Virus record (IMG/VR): IMGVR_UViG_3300018476_000039
Location: 1-25,441 of that record
Length of the DNA: 25,441 bases
Origin: a virus
Strand: one strand, 5' to 3'
How positions within the stretch are numbered: the stretch's first letter is position 1; each line of letters opens with the position of its first letter. Positions 1-7,504 of the stretch are shown here, piece by piece. The notes under the pieces are model-generated. The model did no database searches and had not been told where the DNA came from. It was given only the letters and a program-made list of their open reading frames with translations. Both the position numbers and the translations under genes were made by a program.

Positions 1-744
1 GCCCGACCGAGTTCTGCCCTGCCGCGCCTGCCTTGCTCAGCCACGCCCAGCCCCGCCATGCCCGGCCCTGCCCTGCCTGCCACGCCCGGCCGTGCCCTGC
101 CGAAACAGGTCCCGCCAAGCCACGCCTGCCTTGCCATTGCGGGACATGCCGTGCCGAGCCCAGCCGTGCCATGCCTGCCACGCCACGCCTTGACTGGACC
201 CACCAAGACAGTCCTTGCCCCGCCATGCCATGCCTGCCTTGCCCTGACGAGCCGGTCCGGTCCGTGACTGGCCGCGACAAGCCAAGCCCCGCCTGCACTG
301 CCTCGCCACGCCGCGCCCGGACTTGCCGTGCCTTGCCTGCCGCGCCCGTCCTGTCCACGCCTCGACGCGCCGCGCCCGGCCTAGCCATGCCTGCCTTGCC
401 CGGTCGCGCCAAGCCGCGCCGAGCCGCGCCGTTCCGTGCCTGCCTTACCGCGCCACGCCCGGCCGAGCCCCAACCGGCCGAGCCGAGCCCCGCCTAGCCT
501 GCCTTGCCACGCAACAGCCCTGCCTTGCCACGCAGAACAGACCTAGCCATGCCTGCCTTGCCCCGCCCGGTCTGGACAGTCCTGTCCGGGACGTGCCGTG
601 CCTTGCCTGCCTTGCCCGGACTGGCCTCGCCACGCCGCGCCCAGCCGAACCAAGCCTGCCGTGCCGAGCCGGGACCGGCCGTGCCACGCCGGGACCGACC
701 ATGCCTCGCCTGCCTTGCCGAGCCGCGACATGCCATGCCGTGCC
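1..744. repeat. Degenerate 5-bp-register (NNGCC) array with ~52-bp higher-order unit
   Basis: Nearly every fifth base begins GCC, or a one-base variant of it (GAC, TCC, ACC, GTC). The register is held for long runs, for example 335-389 and 605-742. It is reset by one 4-bp step at each GCCTGCC. That word lies at 26, 75, 124, 173, 232, 335, 389, 438, 497, 551, 605, 654 and 708, with a variant GCCTGCA at 291. The 13 successive spacings are 49, 49, 49, 59, 59, 44, 54, 49, 59, 54, 54, 49 and 54, all equal to 4 modulo 5. Long open frames cross the region on both strands, but a 5-bp period is incompatible with codon periodicity, so I treat it as non-coding. The array may start left of the window. 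It ends 3 bp before the stop codon of the minus-strand gene at 748, so transcripts of that operon would enter it. Function unknown. Confidence 0.93.
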
Positions 745-747
745 AAT

Positions 748-921
748 TCACTTGCGATTTGTCTCGTAGCCTTCAGGCAGATGATGTTGCCCATCCGCTT
801 CGCACTTCCAGAACGCATCACCTTTGCTGCGGCTGTCGCCCCAGCGATAGGTTCCGCTACCCACCTTGTGCAGGTAGATAGCGGAACCACAGTGAACGCA
901 GGTGCTCACGATTACGTTCAT
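748..921 (-). CDS. 57-aa putative zinc-binding protein
   Basis: Starts ATG at 921 and ends TGA at 748-750. The ATG overlaps the TGA of the upstream gene (ATGA), the coupling used throughout this genome. The product has a CVHC pair at residues 8-11 and a third cysteine in a WKC context at residue 40, with histidines following, so a small zinc-ribbon-like fold is possible but the fourth ligand is not obvious. It is the last gene of the minus-strand operon and stops 3 bp before the pentamer array. No family is recognised. The start is chosen from the 4-bp overlap. Confidence 0.75.
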   Translation of the reverse strand: MNVIVSTCVHCGSAIYLHKVGSGTYRWGDSRSKGDAFWKCEADGQHHLPEGYETNRK

Positions 922-1445
922 GCGTGCGGCTGATGCCCTCCCGCCGCCGCATACCGCGCACGACGTTCCGCGATCATTTCACGAGCCTTGCGGATCGCAT
1001 CGCAGATGTCGGCGTGGATCATCAACCGCCTTTCGTAGCTCAACATATCGCTCTCTGCCTGCCGCAGAGCGAGATCGGTCAGGTGCGCGGAACTTATGAT
1101 TTCATCAGCACGGTGGTAGCTGTGACCACTGCGGTCGATAAGGCTGATGAATGCCGGTATCCGGCGTTCCTCGCCGCGTGCCTTATCCACGATATTGATG
1201 GACCCGATCAGATCGCGCGCCTGCACCTGTCGCCACTTGTCGGCGGCAACAGTATCCTCCCACTCAAAGAACCGATGCAGGTAGTTCGACGGCTTGCCCT
1301 TGACGGCTTCAAGCACAGTCTTTGACGTGCATCGGCCCTTGGCCTGCTCTTTGATCTTGCTGAGCGCTTCACCGATCTTTTGCGCGCTCGCCTTGTCAGC
1401 ACCCCGCAGGGTGTTGGGCCGGTCTCGGAATTCGTACTTGATCAT
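918..1445 (-). CDS. Conserved phage protein of unknown function, 175 aa
   Basis: The ATG at 1445 overlaps the stop of the preceding gene by four bases, and its own stop overlaps the next start in the same way, so the three genes 2221 to 748 form one translationally coupled unit. The product is charged and helical. It has a YLHRFFEW segment near the middle and an Arg/Ala-rich C-terminal helix. I have the impression of similar proteins beside phage recombination or replication genes but cannot name a family. No catalytic motif or membrane segment is visible. A structural or DNA-associated accessory role is only an inference from position beside the methyltransferase and nuclease genes. Confidence 0.85.
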   Translation of the reverse strand: MIKYEFRDRPNTLRGADKASAQKIGEALSKIKEQAKGRCTSKTVLEAVKGKPSNYLHRFFEWEDTVAADKWRQVQARDLIGSINIVDKARGEERRIPAFISLIDRSGHSYHRADEIISSAHLTDLALRQAESDMLSYERRLMIHADICDAIRKAREMIAERRARYAAAGGHQPHA

Positions 1446-2221
1446 GCCGCCTCCAGTTGACGAGTTGTGTTGGGCACCGGACCGCGACCTTCAGCGAACC
1501 GCTCCCATGCTGCCTGCTCTACCGCATCAGCAAGACGGAAACCCCCGAACATGCCGCGCTTCTCGTTACGCCACTCACCGATCCCAACACCAAGACCAGC
1601 CTCGATGATCAGGAAGCTGAGCGCTTCCGCTGACAGCACGGTCGGGTTGAATTTGCCGGTCAGGCAGATCGCCCAGTTGGTGAACTGACCACGATAGGCG
1701 AGGCTGGATTTCTTGCTCAAGCCAACGCCGACACGGACCATGTCTTCGCGCATTTCCGGCTCCGAGCCGTAGATGCGGACCAGCGGCATGTCGCAGATCG
1801 CACCGGCCAGCGCCGGTCGCACGCGCACCATGTCGGCCTCGACCCAGAGCGCCGACATCACGGTGGTCCGGGGCACGCCCTTGTCTTTGTGTGCGGTGGT
1901 CAGGATCGCGTTCTTGATGCCGGTGACGGGGAAGCCATAGACCGTCTTGCCCTTGACCTTGCCCATTTCATAGAGAGAATTGACAAAATCCTCCTGCGGG
2001 TTGCGTGCTTCCTTGCCGGTCTTGACCGCCTTCACCTGCTTTTGCAGCATTTCGCGCTTGGCCTTCTCGGACCATGCGTGCACGACAAGCGGCGTGGTGC
2101 CGAGCAGCCAGACCTTGAAGTGCTGATAGACGACCTTGCCGGACAGAACCGTTGCGAGGTTCAATACCTCGTCGCTTGCAGCAGGCTTCACGGGTGCGGG
2201 TTTAGTGGATTTCTTAGCCAT
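1442..2221 (-). CDS. Conserved phage protein with Gly-rich C-terminal motif, 259 aa
   Basis: The ATG at 2221 is preceded by GGAGCA at 2236-2231. An in-frame extension upstream is possible but would run through the promoter region. The first 25 residues are Lys/Pro/Ala-rich and probably flexible. The core contains YGFPVTGIKNAI and, near the C-terminus, GVGIGEWRNEKRGMFGGF. That glycine- and Arg-rich loop recalls nucleic-acid-binding RAMP-like or single-strand-annealing folds in outline, but the resemblance is too weak for a call. It is the first gene of the minus operon and is divergent from the methyltransferase operon across 112 bp. A role in phage DNA metabolism is plausible from context only. 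Confidence 0.88.
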   Translation of the reverse strand: MAKKSTKPAPVKPAASDEVLNLATVLSGKVVYQHFKVWLLGTTPLVVHAWSEKAKREMLQKQVKAVKTGKEARNPQEDFVNSLYEMGKVKGKTVYGFPVTGIKNAILTTAHKDKGVPRTTVMSALWVEADMVRVRPALAGAICDMPLVRIYGSEPEMREDMVRVGVGLSKKSSLAYRGQFTNWAICLTGKFNPTVLSAEALSFLIIEAGLGVGIGEWRNEKRGMFGGFRLADAVEQAAWERFAEGRGPVPNTTRQLEAA

Positions 2222-2274
2222 AATTCGGGATGCTCCATCTGTTTTGACCACCACAAGCAGTAGCGGCGGACGAA

Positions 2275-2303
2275 AAGATAGGCTATCCTTTGCTTTCAGG
2301 CAA
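2275..2303 (-). promoter_or_regulatory. Putative sigma-70-type promoter for the minus operon
   Basis: Read on the minus strand, TTGCCT (2303-2298) and TATCTT (2280-2275) are separated by 17 bp. They lie about 55-80 bp upstream of the ATG at 2221, inside the divergent intergenic region. Both hexamers are close to the vegetative consensus. No start-site data are available. Confidence 0.5.
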
Positions 2304-2333
2304 GTGTAACTTACCTTTGCTATAGGAGTGAAT

Positions 2334-2507
2334 ATGACCACACAGAAGATCGGCCCCAAGGAAGCAGAGCTTCGCGCCCTGCGCGAGAAGCGGGAGGCAC
2401 TGGACGGGCAGCTTGACAGGCCCCGGAGCAAGGCCGAGCGGCTAAAGATGCGCAGCATGCACAAGGTGCAGGTGGTGAAGCTGAAAAGCCGGGGACGGGG
2501 GCGGTGA
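2334..2507 (+). CDS. 57-aa basic, helical protein
   Basis: The ATG at 2334 has an AGGAG sequence at 2324-2328, a good spacing. The product is highly charged, with repeated Lys/Glu/Arg and a very basic C-terminus (KSRGRGR), and looks like one or two helices. Its TGA at 2505-2507 abuts the ATG of the methyltransferase at 2508, so the two are co-transcribed and probably translationally coupled. It resembles small nucleic-acid-binding phage proteins in composition only. No family is recognised. Confidence 0.75.
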   Translation: MTTQKIGPKEAELRALREKREALDGQLDRPRSKAERLKMRSMHKVQVVKLKSRGRGR

Positions 2508-3407
2508 ATGCAACATGGGCCACTGGTTAAGTCTAGGCGCGCAGGCACTCAGCTTGAAATTTACGAACCTGCGCGGCACCGACTGAAAGTCGCTGCCGCA
2601 GAGTTTGGGATCAAGGAAGCTAAGCGGATAAAGGACTGGCCCGCGCTGGAAGCCGCCATCGACGCCAAGATCGAGGAACAGCAGAAGTTCGTCGCGTGGT
2701 GGAAGGGGCATGTCACCGATAAAGGCGGGCGGCCATCAAAGAACCGCGCCGGGATCTCGGCGCAGTTTTCGGAGCGCGACGCCGAACGCCAGACAGGCAT
2801 GAAGCACCAGCGCGTCTCCGACCTAGGCAAGTGGCTGCGGAAGCCGAAGCAGTACCGGGCATATCTGGTCGGGGCTGAGTATCGGGCGGCCTTTCTGGAG
2901 GGGGCGGGAAGCCAGCAAAACCAGCAATCACTTTCCAACGAACACTATACACCGGCAGTCTACATCGAGGCAGCGCGCACCGTGCTTGGTGGAATTGATG
3001 TGGACCCTGCCTCATGCGACGAGGCGAACACGATAGTGCGCGCCAAGCACTACTTCACAGCGAAGAACAGCGGCCTCAAGGCTGACTGGTGCGGCCGGGT
3101 GTGGCTCAACCCGCCGTATGGTGACGAAGCTGGGGCATTTATCGATAGGCTGGACCAGCAACATCGCGCCGGGAATATAACCGCCGCCGTAGTGCTGGTG
3201 AATGCGCACTGCACCGACACGAAGTGGTTCCAGTCACTTTGGAATGGTGACGCGCTATGCTTCACCGACCACCGGATAAACTTCTACGGTGATGACACCC
3301 GCAGCGGATCGACGCATGGAAGCGTGTTCGTCTACTTCGGGCCTGATCGACCCGGCTTCATCCGAGAGTTTACGCGCTTCGGTGCGATTGTAGGGAAGAT
3401 CGCGTGA
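2508..3407 (+). CDS. Phage DNA N6-adenine methyltransferase (Dam-type)
   Basis: The 299-aa product carries the phage Dam-family signature in its C-terminal half: an EHYTP segment, GIDVDPAS at about residues 162-169 (AdoMet-binding region), then WLNPPYG with the catalytic NPPY at 201-204. The family methylates adenine N6 using AdoMet. The N-terminal ~140 residues are helical and basic, include an RQTGMKHQRVSDLGKWL helix-turn-helix-like stretch, and may act in DNA recognition. The start directly follows the stop of the 57-aa gene. The stop overlaps the GTG of the nuclease gene. Likely roles are protection from host restriction or regulation; the target site cannot be read from sequence. Confidence 0.92.
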   Translation: MQHGPLVKSRRAGTQLEIYEPARHRLKVAAAEFGIKEAKRIKDWPALEAAIDAKIEEQQKFVAWWKGHVTDKGGRPSKNRAGISAQFSERDAERQTGMKHQRVSDLGKWLRKPKQYRAYLVGAEYRAAFLEGAGSQQNQQSLSNEHYTPAVYIEAARTVLGGIDVDPASCDEANTIVRAKHYFTAKNSGLKADWCGRVWLNPPYGDEAGAFIDRLDQQHRAGNITAAVVLVNAHCTDTKWFQSLWNGDALCFTDHRINFYGDDTRSGSTHGSVFVYFGPDRPGFIREFTRFGAIVGKIA

Positions 3408-3853
3408 CCATCAGAAACAAAGACGCCTACATGCGAGCGCTGTGGGATTGGGGCTTCCTAAATAATCAGTGCTTTGGAGACACCGGGTGCCAAGTGAGCG
3501 ACATCGATGGTGCCGTCGAGCGCAGGGGGCATGTTATTTTTATAGAAGCAAAGCCGCCCGGCAAAAAGGTTTCGAGGGGACAGATGAAGTTCTTTGCCGC
3601 TTTATCGCAGAGCGGCTTCACGGTCCTAATTGTGTGGGGTGAAACGAATAAGCCGCAGGAGGCTCAGATATGGGAGCCACACAAAGAACTCGCAGGCAAG
3701 AAGATGCCTGCTACAGAAGCGTCCATAATTGAAATTGTGCGCAGATGGTTTGTATGGGTCAACCAAATCCCAGCCAAGGGTGAATTAGATCGGACTGGCA
3801 AATGGCCGATCACGCTTCACTTACAGCCTGAAAAACCAGAGGGCGGTGTATGA
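3404..3853 (+). CDS. PD-(D/E)XK-like nuclease, 149 aa
   Basis: The GTG at 3404 overlaps the methyltransferase stop (GTGA). The product has the layout of a small PD-(D/E)XK (VRR-NUC-like) nuclease: DIDG with Asp35, then a hydrophobic strand ending FIEAK with Glu48-Ala-Lys50, followed by an SRGQ...FF helix and a VLIVWG strand. Such proteins cut branched or single-strand-containing DNA in recombination or replication. Together with the RuvC-like gene 430 bp downstream it suggests two structure-specific nucleases in one operon. Base composition is slightly more AT-rich than its neighbours, a possible sign of separate acquisition. Exact substrate unknown. Confidence 0.8.
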   Translation: MTIRNKDAYMRALWDWGFLNNQCFGDTGCQVSDIDGAVERRGHVIFIEAKPPGKKVSRGQMKFFAALSQSGFTVLIVWGETNKPQEAQIWEPHKELAGKKMPATEASIIEIVRRWFVWVNQIPAKGELDRTGKWPITLHLQPEKPEGGV

Positions 3854-4035
3854 ACCCACCAAGCGCCCGCTACGTGATCATGGACCGCCTGCTGTTCCGC
3901 TACGGCATGGGCCAGATCAACGCCACGCAGTTCGAGGCCGAGATGAAGCAGCACAAGTTCACGCAGGCCGACATCGACAAGTTCTTGGTGGAGTATCGCA
4001 AACGTGAGGCAGTGAAGATGGAGCAGCAGCGATGA
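3850..4035 (+). CDS. 61-aa hypothetical protein
   Basis: The ATG at 3850 overlaps the previous stop by four bases, and its TGA overlaps the next ATG. The product is helical and highly charged, with an FEAEMKQHKFTQADIDKFL segment and no cysteines or membrane helices. No family is recognised. It is kept as real because of the coupling on both sides and its uniform operon setting. Confidence 0.75.
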   Translation: MNPPSARYVIMDRLLFRYGMGQINATQFEAEMKQHKFTQADIDKFLVEYRKREAVKMEQQR

Positions 4036-4283
4036 TTTTCTCTGACAGACTATTCCCGAAACGGAATGATGATGGCGCAGCAAAGCGGTGGCGCGGTCCA
4101 ATGCGAATGCCAGAGCCGCTGATGTGGTATGGCGACGCAAAGACAGTTGAGCCGCCGAACTCAGTTACGTTTCCGATTTGCAGTTTTTGTCGGCATATCA
4201 TTTGGGATTGGCCGCACTTTGAGGAGCCGGTTGCCGACAACAGTGTCTGCGAGGCGTGCTTCAAAGAGGAAGAGTTGGGCTAA
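4032..4283 (+). CDS. 83-aa zinc-finger-like protein
   Basis: ATGA overlap with the upstream gene. The C-terminal half holds CSFC and CEAC pairs about 24 residues apart, with CRH context in the first pair, consistent with a four-cysteine zinc ribbon. The N-terminal part is Arg/Pro-rich. The stop TAA at 4281-4283 abuts the ATG of the resolvase gene. It may bind nucleic acid or a partner protein of the recombination module; no specific function is assigned. Confidence 0.78.
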   Translation: MIFSDRLFPKRNDDGAAKRWRGPMRMPEPLMWYGDAKTVEPPNSVTFPICSFCRHIIWDWPHFEEPVADNSVCEACFKEEELG

Positions 4284-4817
4284 ATGAAATTCACCGGCAA
4301 CGTGCTCGCGCTCGACATCGCGTCGACGATGGGCTGGGCGCTGGGCAAGCCCGGCACGATCCCGACGTTCGGCACCGTCAGCTTCATCAAGCCGGGGCAG
4401 CCACGCGCCAAGGCGCACCGGCAGTTTCGCTTGTGGCTCGACCTGTTCATGTCGGCGCACAAGGTGGCGCTGATCGTGTACGAGAGCCCCGCGATCCCGA
4501 TGATCATGCACGGCCGCACCAACATCGACACTGTCAAGATGCTGATCGGGCTGGCGGAACATCTGGAGGAATGGGCCTATCAGCGGTTCGAGCTACGCGA
4601 GGCGACGGTGTCGCAGGTGCGCTGCCACTTCATCGGCCGCAACATGAAAAGCGCGCTGGCCACGCCATTGACCATCGAAAGGTGCCGTTCACTCGGATGG
4701 AACGTAAATTGTGATGATGAAGCAGATGCTTGCGCGCTATGGGATTATCAGTGCGGCTTCCTGCGGCCTGATCTTGCTGCCAACACCACCCCGCTGTTCG
4801 CACAACGGGTGGGGTGA
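4284..4817 (+). CDS. RuvC-like Holliday junction resolvase, phage type
   Basis: The 177-aa product shows the RuvC/RNase H-fold acidic residues in order: ALDIASTMGWA (Asp11) at the N-terminal strand, IVYESP (Glu67) in the middle, and a CDDEADACAL helix near the C-terminus (Asp144/145 and Asp148). Length matches RuvC (about 170 aa). The family resolves four-way junctions by metal-dependent symmetric nicking; phage versions debranch DNA before packaging. It is the last gene of the 2334-4817 operon and is followed by a strong hairpin at 4899-4932. The start immediately follows the stop of the zinc-finger gene. Confidence 0.88.
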   Translation: MKFTGNVLALDIASTMGWALGKPGTIPTFGTVSFIKPGQPRAKAHRQFRLWLDLFMSAHKVALIVYESPAIPMIMHGRTNIDTVKMLIGLAEHLEEWAYQRFELREATVSQVRCHFIGRNMKSALATPLTIERCRSLGWNVNCDDEADACALWDYQCGFLRPDLAANTTPLFAQRVG

Positions 4818-4898
4818 CGTGGACGTATCCACCGCAACATCTGGTGCTGCGAAAATTATGTTGCGTTCGGCATCGAAGCGGACGTAGCTTGGAAATAC

Positions 4899-4932
4899 GA
4901 GGGGCGGGTGTCAGCAACAACACCCGCCCCTC
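4899..4932 (+). terminator. Strong hairpin at the end of the resolvase operon
   Basis: A perfect 12-bp stem (GAGGGGCGGGTG with its complement at 4921-4932) and a 10-nt loop that can close by one more T-A pair. No U-tract follows, so it may be a Rho-assisted terminator or a 3'-end stabiliser. The 4818-4898 stretch before it contains no convincing gene. Confidence 0.6.
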
Positions 4933-4999
4933 AATCCCGAACCTTGATGCAAAAGGTTAGGATTACTTGTCCGAAACATACACTCTCGGCAAGTATATT

Positions 5000-5261
5000 C
5001 AAGCCCCCAAGTTGTCAAGGTCCCGGTCGGTTCGCGGCAGGGCTGTTGGGTGTGGCTCGAAGGTTCCCCCCCATAGAAGCATGCTGTGACCGTGATGCCC
5101 TGAGCCATGGGGAACGCAGCCTATTGGGGCTGCCCGTTGTCCACTTTCGGATGGCTGACCTAAGAGGCGCGACGAGTACTCCCGCAGGATCGCATTCCTG
5201 CTGCCCGCCAAGGGCTAAGAGCACCCCACAGAGGGTATCTTAGGAGGAAAGTGGAGGTGGT
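5000..5261 (+). promoter_or_regulatory. Long structured 5' leader with SD-overlapping alternative pairings
   Basis: No gene is supported between 4933 and 5261. The stretch holds several stems: GTTCCCC (5063-5069) with GGGGAAC (5109-5115); GCAGCC (5116-5121) with GGCTGC (5128-5133); GCAGGA (5184-5189) with TCCTGC (5196-5201). The last element TCTTAG (5238-5243) overlaps AGGAGG (5242-5247), the best SD-like sequence before the downstream operon. It can pair with CTAAGA at 5215-5220, helped by ACCC (5223-5226) with GGGT (5233-5236), or as TCTTAGG with CCTAAGA at 5159-5165. The two pairings exclude each other. This resembles riboswitch or attenuator logic, but no known class is recognised. An imperfect inverted repeat CTTGtCCGA (4966-4974) / TCGGCAAG (4986-4993) upstream might be an operator. 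Confidence 0.45.
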
Positions 5262-5492
5262 GTGAGCGAAACGCAAAATGGCGAGGACAACATGCCCAAG
5301 ACGATGGACTGGCGAAAGGCCCGCAAGTTCGCTGCAACCGAGGTGAAGTACGACAACGGCACCGTGCTGGAGAATGGTCCGCAGGCTGGACGGGTGATCT
5401 ACAAGCCGGTGCGCGACAGCTTGGAGGCACGCGCGAGAGAGGCCGAAAGGCAGTGGCTCAAGCAAGTTGGTAAGCAGGGAAAGAAGCCATGA
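5262..5492 (+). CDS. 76-aa hypothetical charged protein
   Basis: GTG at 5262 lies 4 nt after GGAGG (5253-5257) and 14 nt after AGGAGG (5242-5247). An internal ATG at 5292, preceded by GAGGA, would give 66 aa and is a real alternative. The product has a TVLENGPQAGRVIYKPV stretch followed by a charged helix and a Lys-rich C-terminus. No family is recognised. It opens the helicase operon directly behind the structured leader, and its stop overlaps the next ATG. Confidence 0.72.
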   Translation: MSETQNGEDNMPKTMDWRKARKFAATEVKYDNGTVLENGPQAGRVIYKPVRDSLEARAREAERQWLKQVGKQGKKP

Positions 5493-5584
5493 CCGTAGCG
5501 TCGTTCTTGTACACCTACTGGTACACGTTCGTCCCGCTGCTGCTGTTGCTGTTGCTGCTGTCGATCACGTCGGTGGCTGACTGA
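5489..5584 (+). CDS. 31-aa single-pass membrane peptide
   Basis: ATGA overlap with the upstream gene and a TGATG overlap with the downstream one. The product is an N-terminal aromatic segment (LYTYWYTF) followed by a run of eight leucines and a short polar tail, so one transmembrane helix. Such short hydrophobic proteins are common in phages. A lysis or membrane-anchoring role is possible but unsupported. The double overlap is the main reason to accept it as a gene. Confidence 0.65.
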   Translation: MTVASFLYTYWYTFVPLLLLLLLLSITSVAD

Positions 5585-5808
5585 TGGACACTGAGCACAG
5601 GGAGTTCCTGCTGTCGGCTTTGCGCACGGCATGTTTGCGCTGCAAGGCGATGGAAAGCGATCTCGGCAGCATCGGGATCGCGCTCAAGGCCGACCTGATC
5701 AGCCCTGACACCGCGGTGCAGTGGATTGAGGATGCCGGGCTGATGTTCCTCGTGCAGCCGCTGCCAGCGACCGTTGGGCTGCTGGCCAAGCAAGGGGGTG
5801 GGCCATGA
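5584..5808 (+). CDS. 74-aa hypothetical protein
   Basis: The ATG at 5584 shares its A with the TGA of the preceding peptide gene. The product is mostly helical, with CLRC at about residues 17-20 and an AVQWIEDAGLMFL helix. No family is recognised. The stop overlaps the next ATG by four bases, in line with the rest of the operon. Confidence 0.75.
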   Translation: MDTEHREFLLSALRTACLRCKAMESDLGSIGIALKADLISPDTAVQWIEDAGLMFLVQPLPATVGLLAKQGGGP

Positions 5809-5990
5809 AGTGGCTGTGCACGACCTGCCGGATACAACCGCCCATCCCCGACAAGCTGCGCTGTCCGGCATGCCATGCGGCTTATGTGCGCGGCCGCCGG
5901 GCTGCATCACTGGAAGGCTGGAGGACACGTCGTCGGATGGCGCGTGCGCGTCGTGACAAGTTGGAAACTCGTGATGGAGCAGAGACATGA
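5805..5990 (+). CDS. 61-aa zinc-ribbon protein
   Basis: The N-terminal half carries CTTC and CPAC pairs about 12 residues apart, a classic short zinc ribbon. The C-terminal half is an Arg-rich basic tail suited to binding nucleic acid. Overlaps of four bases on both sides tie it to the helicase gene. It may be an accessory factor of the helicase, whose own C-terminal domain also has a zinc ribbon; this is inference from position. Confidence 0.78.
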   Translation: MKWLCTTCRIQPPIPDKLRCPACHAAYVRGRRAASLEGWRTRRRMARARRDKLETRDGAET

Positions 5991-7504
5991 AGGAGCTACG
6001 AGACGACCAGACGCAAGCATTGGAGGATTTACGGCGCAACGTGGCGAACGGCCATAAGCGCATCTGCATGCAGGCCCCGACCGGGTTCGGCAAGACCGTT
6101 CTGGCTGGGGCGCTGGTGAACGGTGCCAAGGCCAAGGCGAAGAAAGTGCTGTTCACGGTGCCAGCGGTTGGCCTGATCGACCAGACCGTCGAGATGTTCT
6201 ACGCGCAGGGCATCGAGGACGTCGGGGTGATCCAGTCGCACCACCACATGACCGATTGGTCGAAGCCCATTCAGATCGCGTCAGTGCAGACGCTGATGAA
6301 GCGGCCGATGCCGGAATGCGACGTGGTGCTTGTGGATGAGTGCCACAGGTGGTTCACGATCTACGATCAGTGGCTGTCACAGGATCAGGGCTGGAAGTGT
6401 CCGGTGATCGGGTTGTCAGCCACGCCGTGGACGAAGGGGCTGGGCAAATACTATCGCGGGCCATTTGGATTGCCGAGCGATCAGCAGGAGCAGTGCTTGA
6501 TCGTGGCGTCGACCACAGAGAGCCTGATCGAGCGCGGGCTGTTGTCCAACTTCAAGGTGTTTGCGCCATCGCATCCCGATCTCTCGGGTGTCAGCACCAA
6601 AGCGGGCGACTATCACGAAGGCGAGTTGTCAAAGACGATGCAGAATGGTGCGCTGGTGGCGAATGCGGTCGATACATGGCTGCGGCTGGGCGAGTGCAGG
6701 CCAACGCTGTGCTATGCGGTCGACCGTGCGCACGCCAAGAGGCTACAGCAGGAATTTGAGGCGGCCGGTGTGCCGTGCGGCTATCAGGATGCCTACACGC
6801 CGGATTTGGAGCGCACGCGGCTCAAGATCGACTTTCACAGCGGCAAAGTGCGCGTGGTGGTGAATGTCGGGACGTTGACCACGGGCATCGATTGGGATGT
6901 GCGCTGTATCAGCCTATGCCGCCCCACCAAGAGCGACATACTGTTCTCGCAGATCATTGGGCGTGGATTACGTACAGCACCGGGCAAGGATTACTGTCTG
7001 ATCCTCGATCACAGCGACAATCACCTGCGGCTGGGCTGTGTGACCGATATTGACCAGAGCTACGTCGGCCTGCACGATGGCAAGTCGCCCCCGGAGGCCA
7101 ATCGCACTGACAACATCCGTTTGCCGAAGGAGTGTCCGAAGTGCGCGTTCCTGCGCTCGCCACGGGCGTCGATCTGTCCAGCATGCGGCTTCAAGGCTGA
7201 AATGGTGTCGAGCATCAAGCACGAAGCTGGTGAGTTGCGTGAGTTGCGGCGCAAGCCGAAGCGGCCGAAGGGTGCGTTCGAGGTTGTCGACAAGGCGCTG
7301 TTCTTTGCTGAACTGAAAGCCTATGCGCAGGATCACGAGTACAAGGAAGGCTGGGCAGCCAACCAGTATCGTGAGAAGATCGGGGTATGGCCGAGCCCCC
7401 TCATCAAGCACATTCCGCCTGCGCTGCATGTTTCGCCTGCAACGGTTGGCTGGATCAAGAGCAGGATGATCGCGTGGGCCAGAGGTGTACGGGATGCGCG
7501 GTGA
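5987..7504 (+). CDS. SF2 (DEAD/DEAH-like) helicase with zinc ribbon
   Basis: The 505-aa product contains the SF2 helicase motifs: Q-like DDQTQAL at the start, motif I APTGFGKT (residues 30-37), motif II DECH (117-120), motif III SATPW (144-148) and motif VI QIIGRGLR (322-329). A CPKC/CPAC zinc ribbon follows at 383-400, then a ~100-residue C-terminal region of unknown fold. It matches phage replicative or recombination helicases of the type III-restriction/UvsW-like group, which unwind or remodel branched DNA with ATP. It is the main enzyme of the 5262-7712 operon. The start overlaps the zinc-ribbon gene stop by four bases. Confidence 0.93.
   Translation: MKELRDDQTQALEDLRRNVANGHKRICMQAPTGFGKTVLAGALVNGAKAKAKKVLFTVPAVGLIDQTVEMFYAQGIEDVGVIQSHHHMTDWSKPIQIASVQTLMKRPMPECDVVLVDECHRWFTIYDQWLSQDQGWKCPVIGLSATPWTKGLGKYYRGPFGLPSDQQEQCLIVASTTESLIERGLLSNFKVFAPSHPDLSGVSTKAGDYHEGELSKTMQNGALVANAVDTWLRLGECRPTLCYAVDRAHAKRLQQEFEAAGVPCGYQDAYTPDLERTRLKIDFHSGKVRVVVNVGTLTTGIDWDVRCISLCRPTKSDILFSQIIGRGLRTAPGKDYCLILDHSDNHLRLGCVTDIDQSYVGLHDGKSPPEANRTDNIRLPKECPKCAFLRSPRASICPACGFKAEMVSSIKHEAGELRELRRKPKRPKGAFEVVDKALFFAELKAYAQDHEYKEGWAANQYREKIGVWPSPLIKHIPPALHVSPATVGWIKSRMIAWARGVRDAR

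Noticed and set aside
1-744. CRISPR array
   Set aside because: No constant repeat with unique spacers; the whole sequence follows one degenerate register.
33-769. Long open frames on both strands in the left 750 bp
   Set aside because: They arise because the NNGCC register has few stops; the 5-bp period gives no codon pattern and products are only Pro/Ala/Cys/Arg-rich.
4814-4960. 49-codon GTG frame overlapping the ruvC-like stop
   Set aside because: GTGA overlap exists, but it crosses the 12-bp hairpin and the product is non-descript and Arg/Cys-rich.
5000-5240. 6S RNA, tmRNA or tRNA gene
   Set aside because: Stems are present but the conserved 6S core, tRNA-like acceptor and T-arm were not found.
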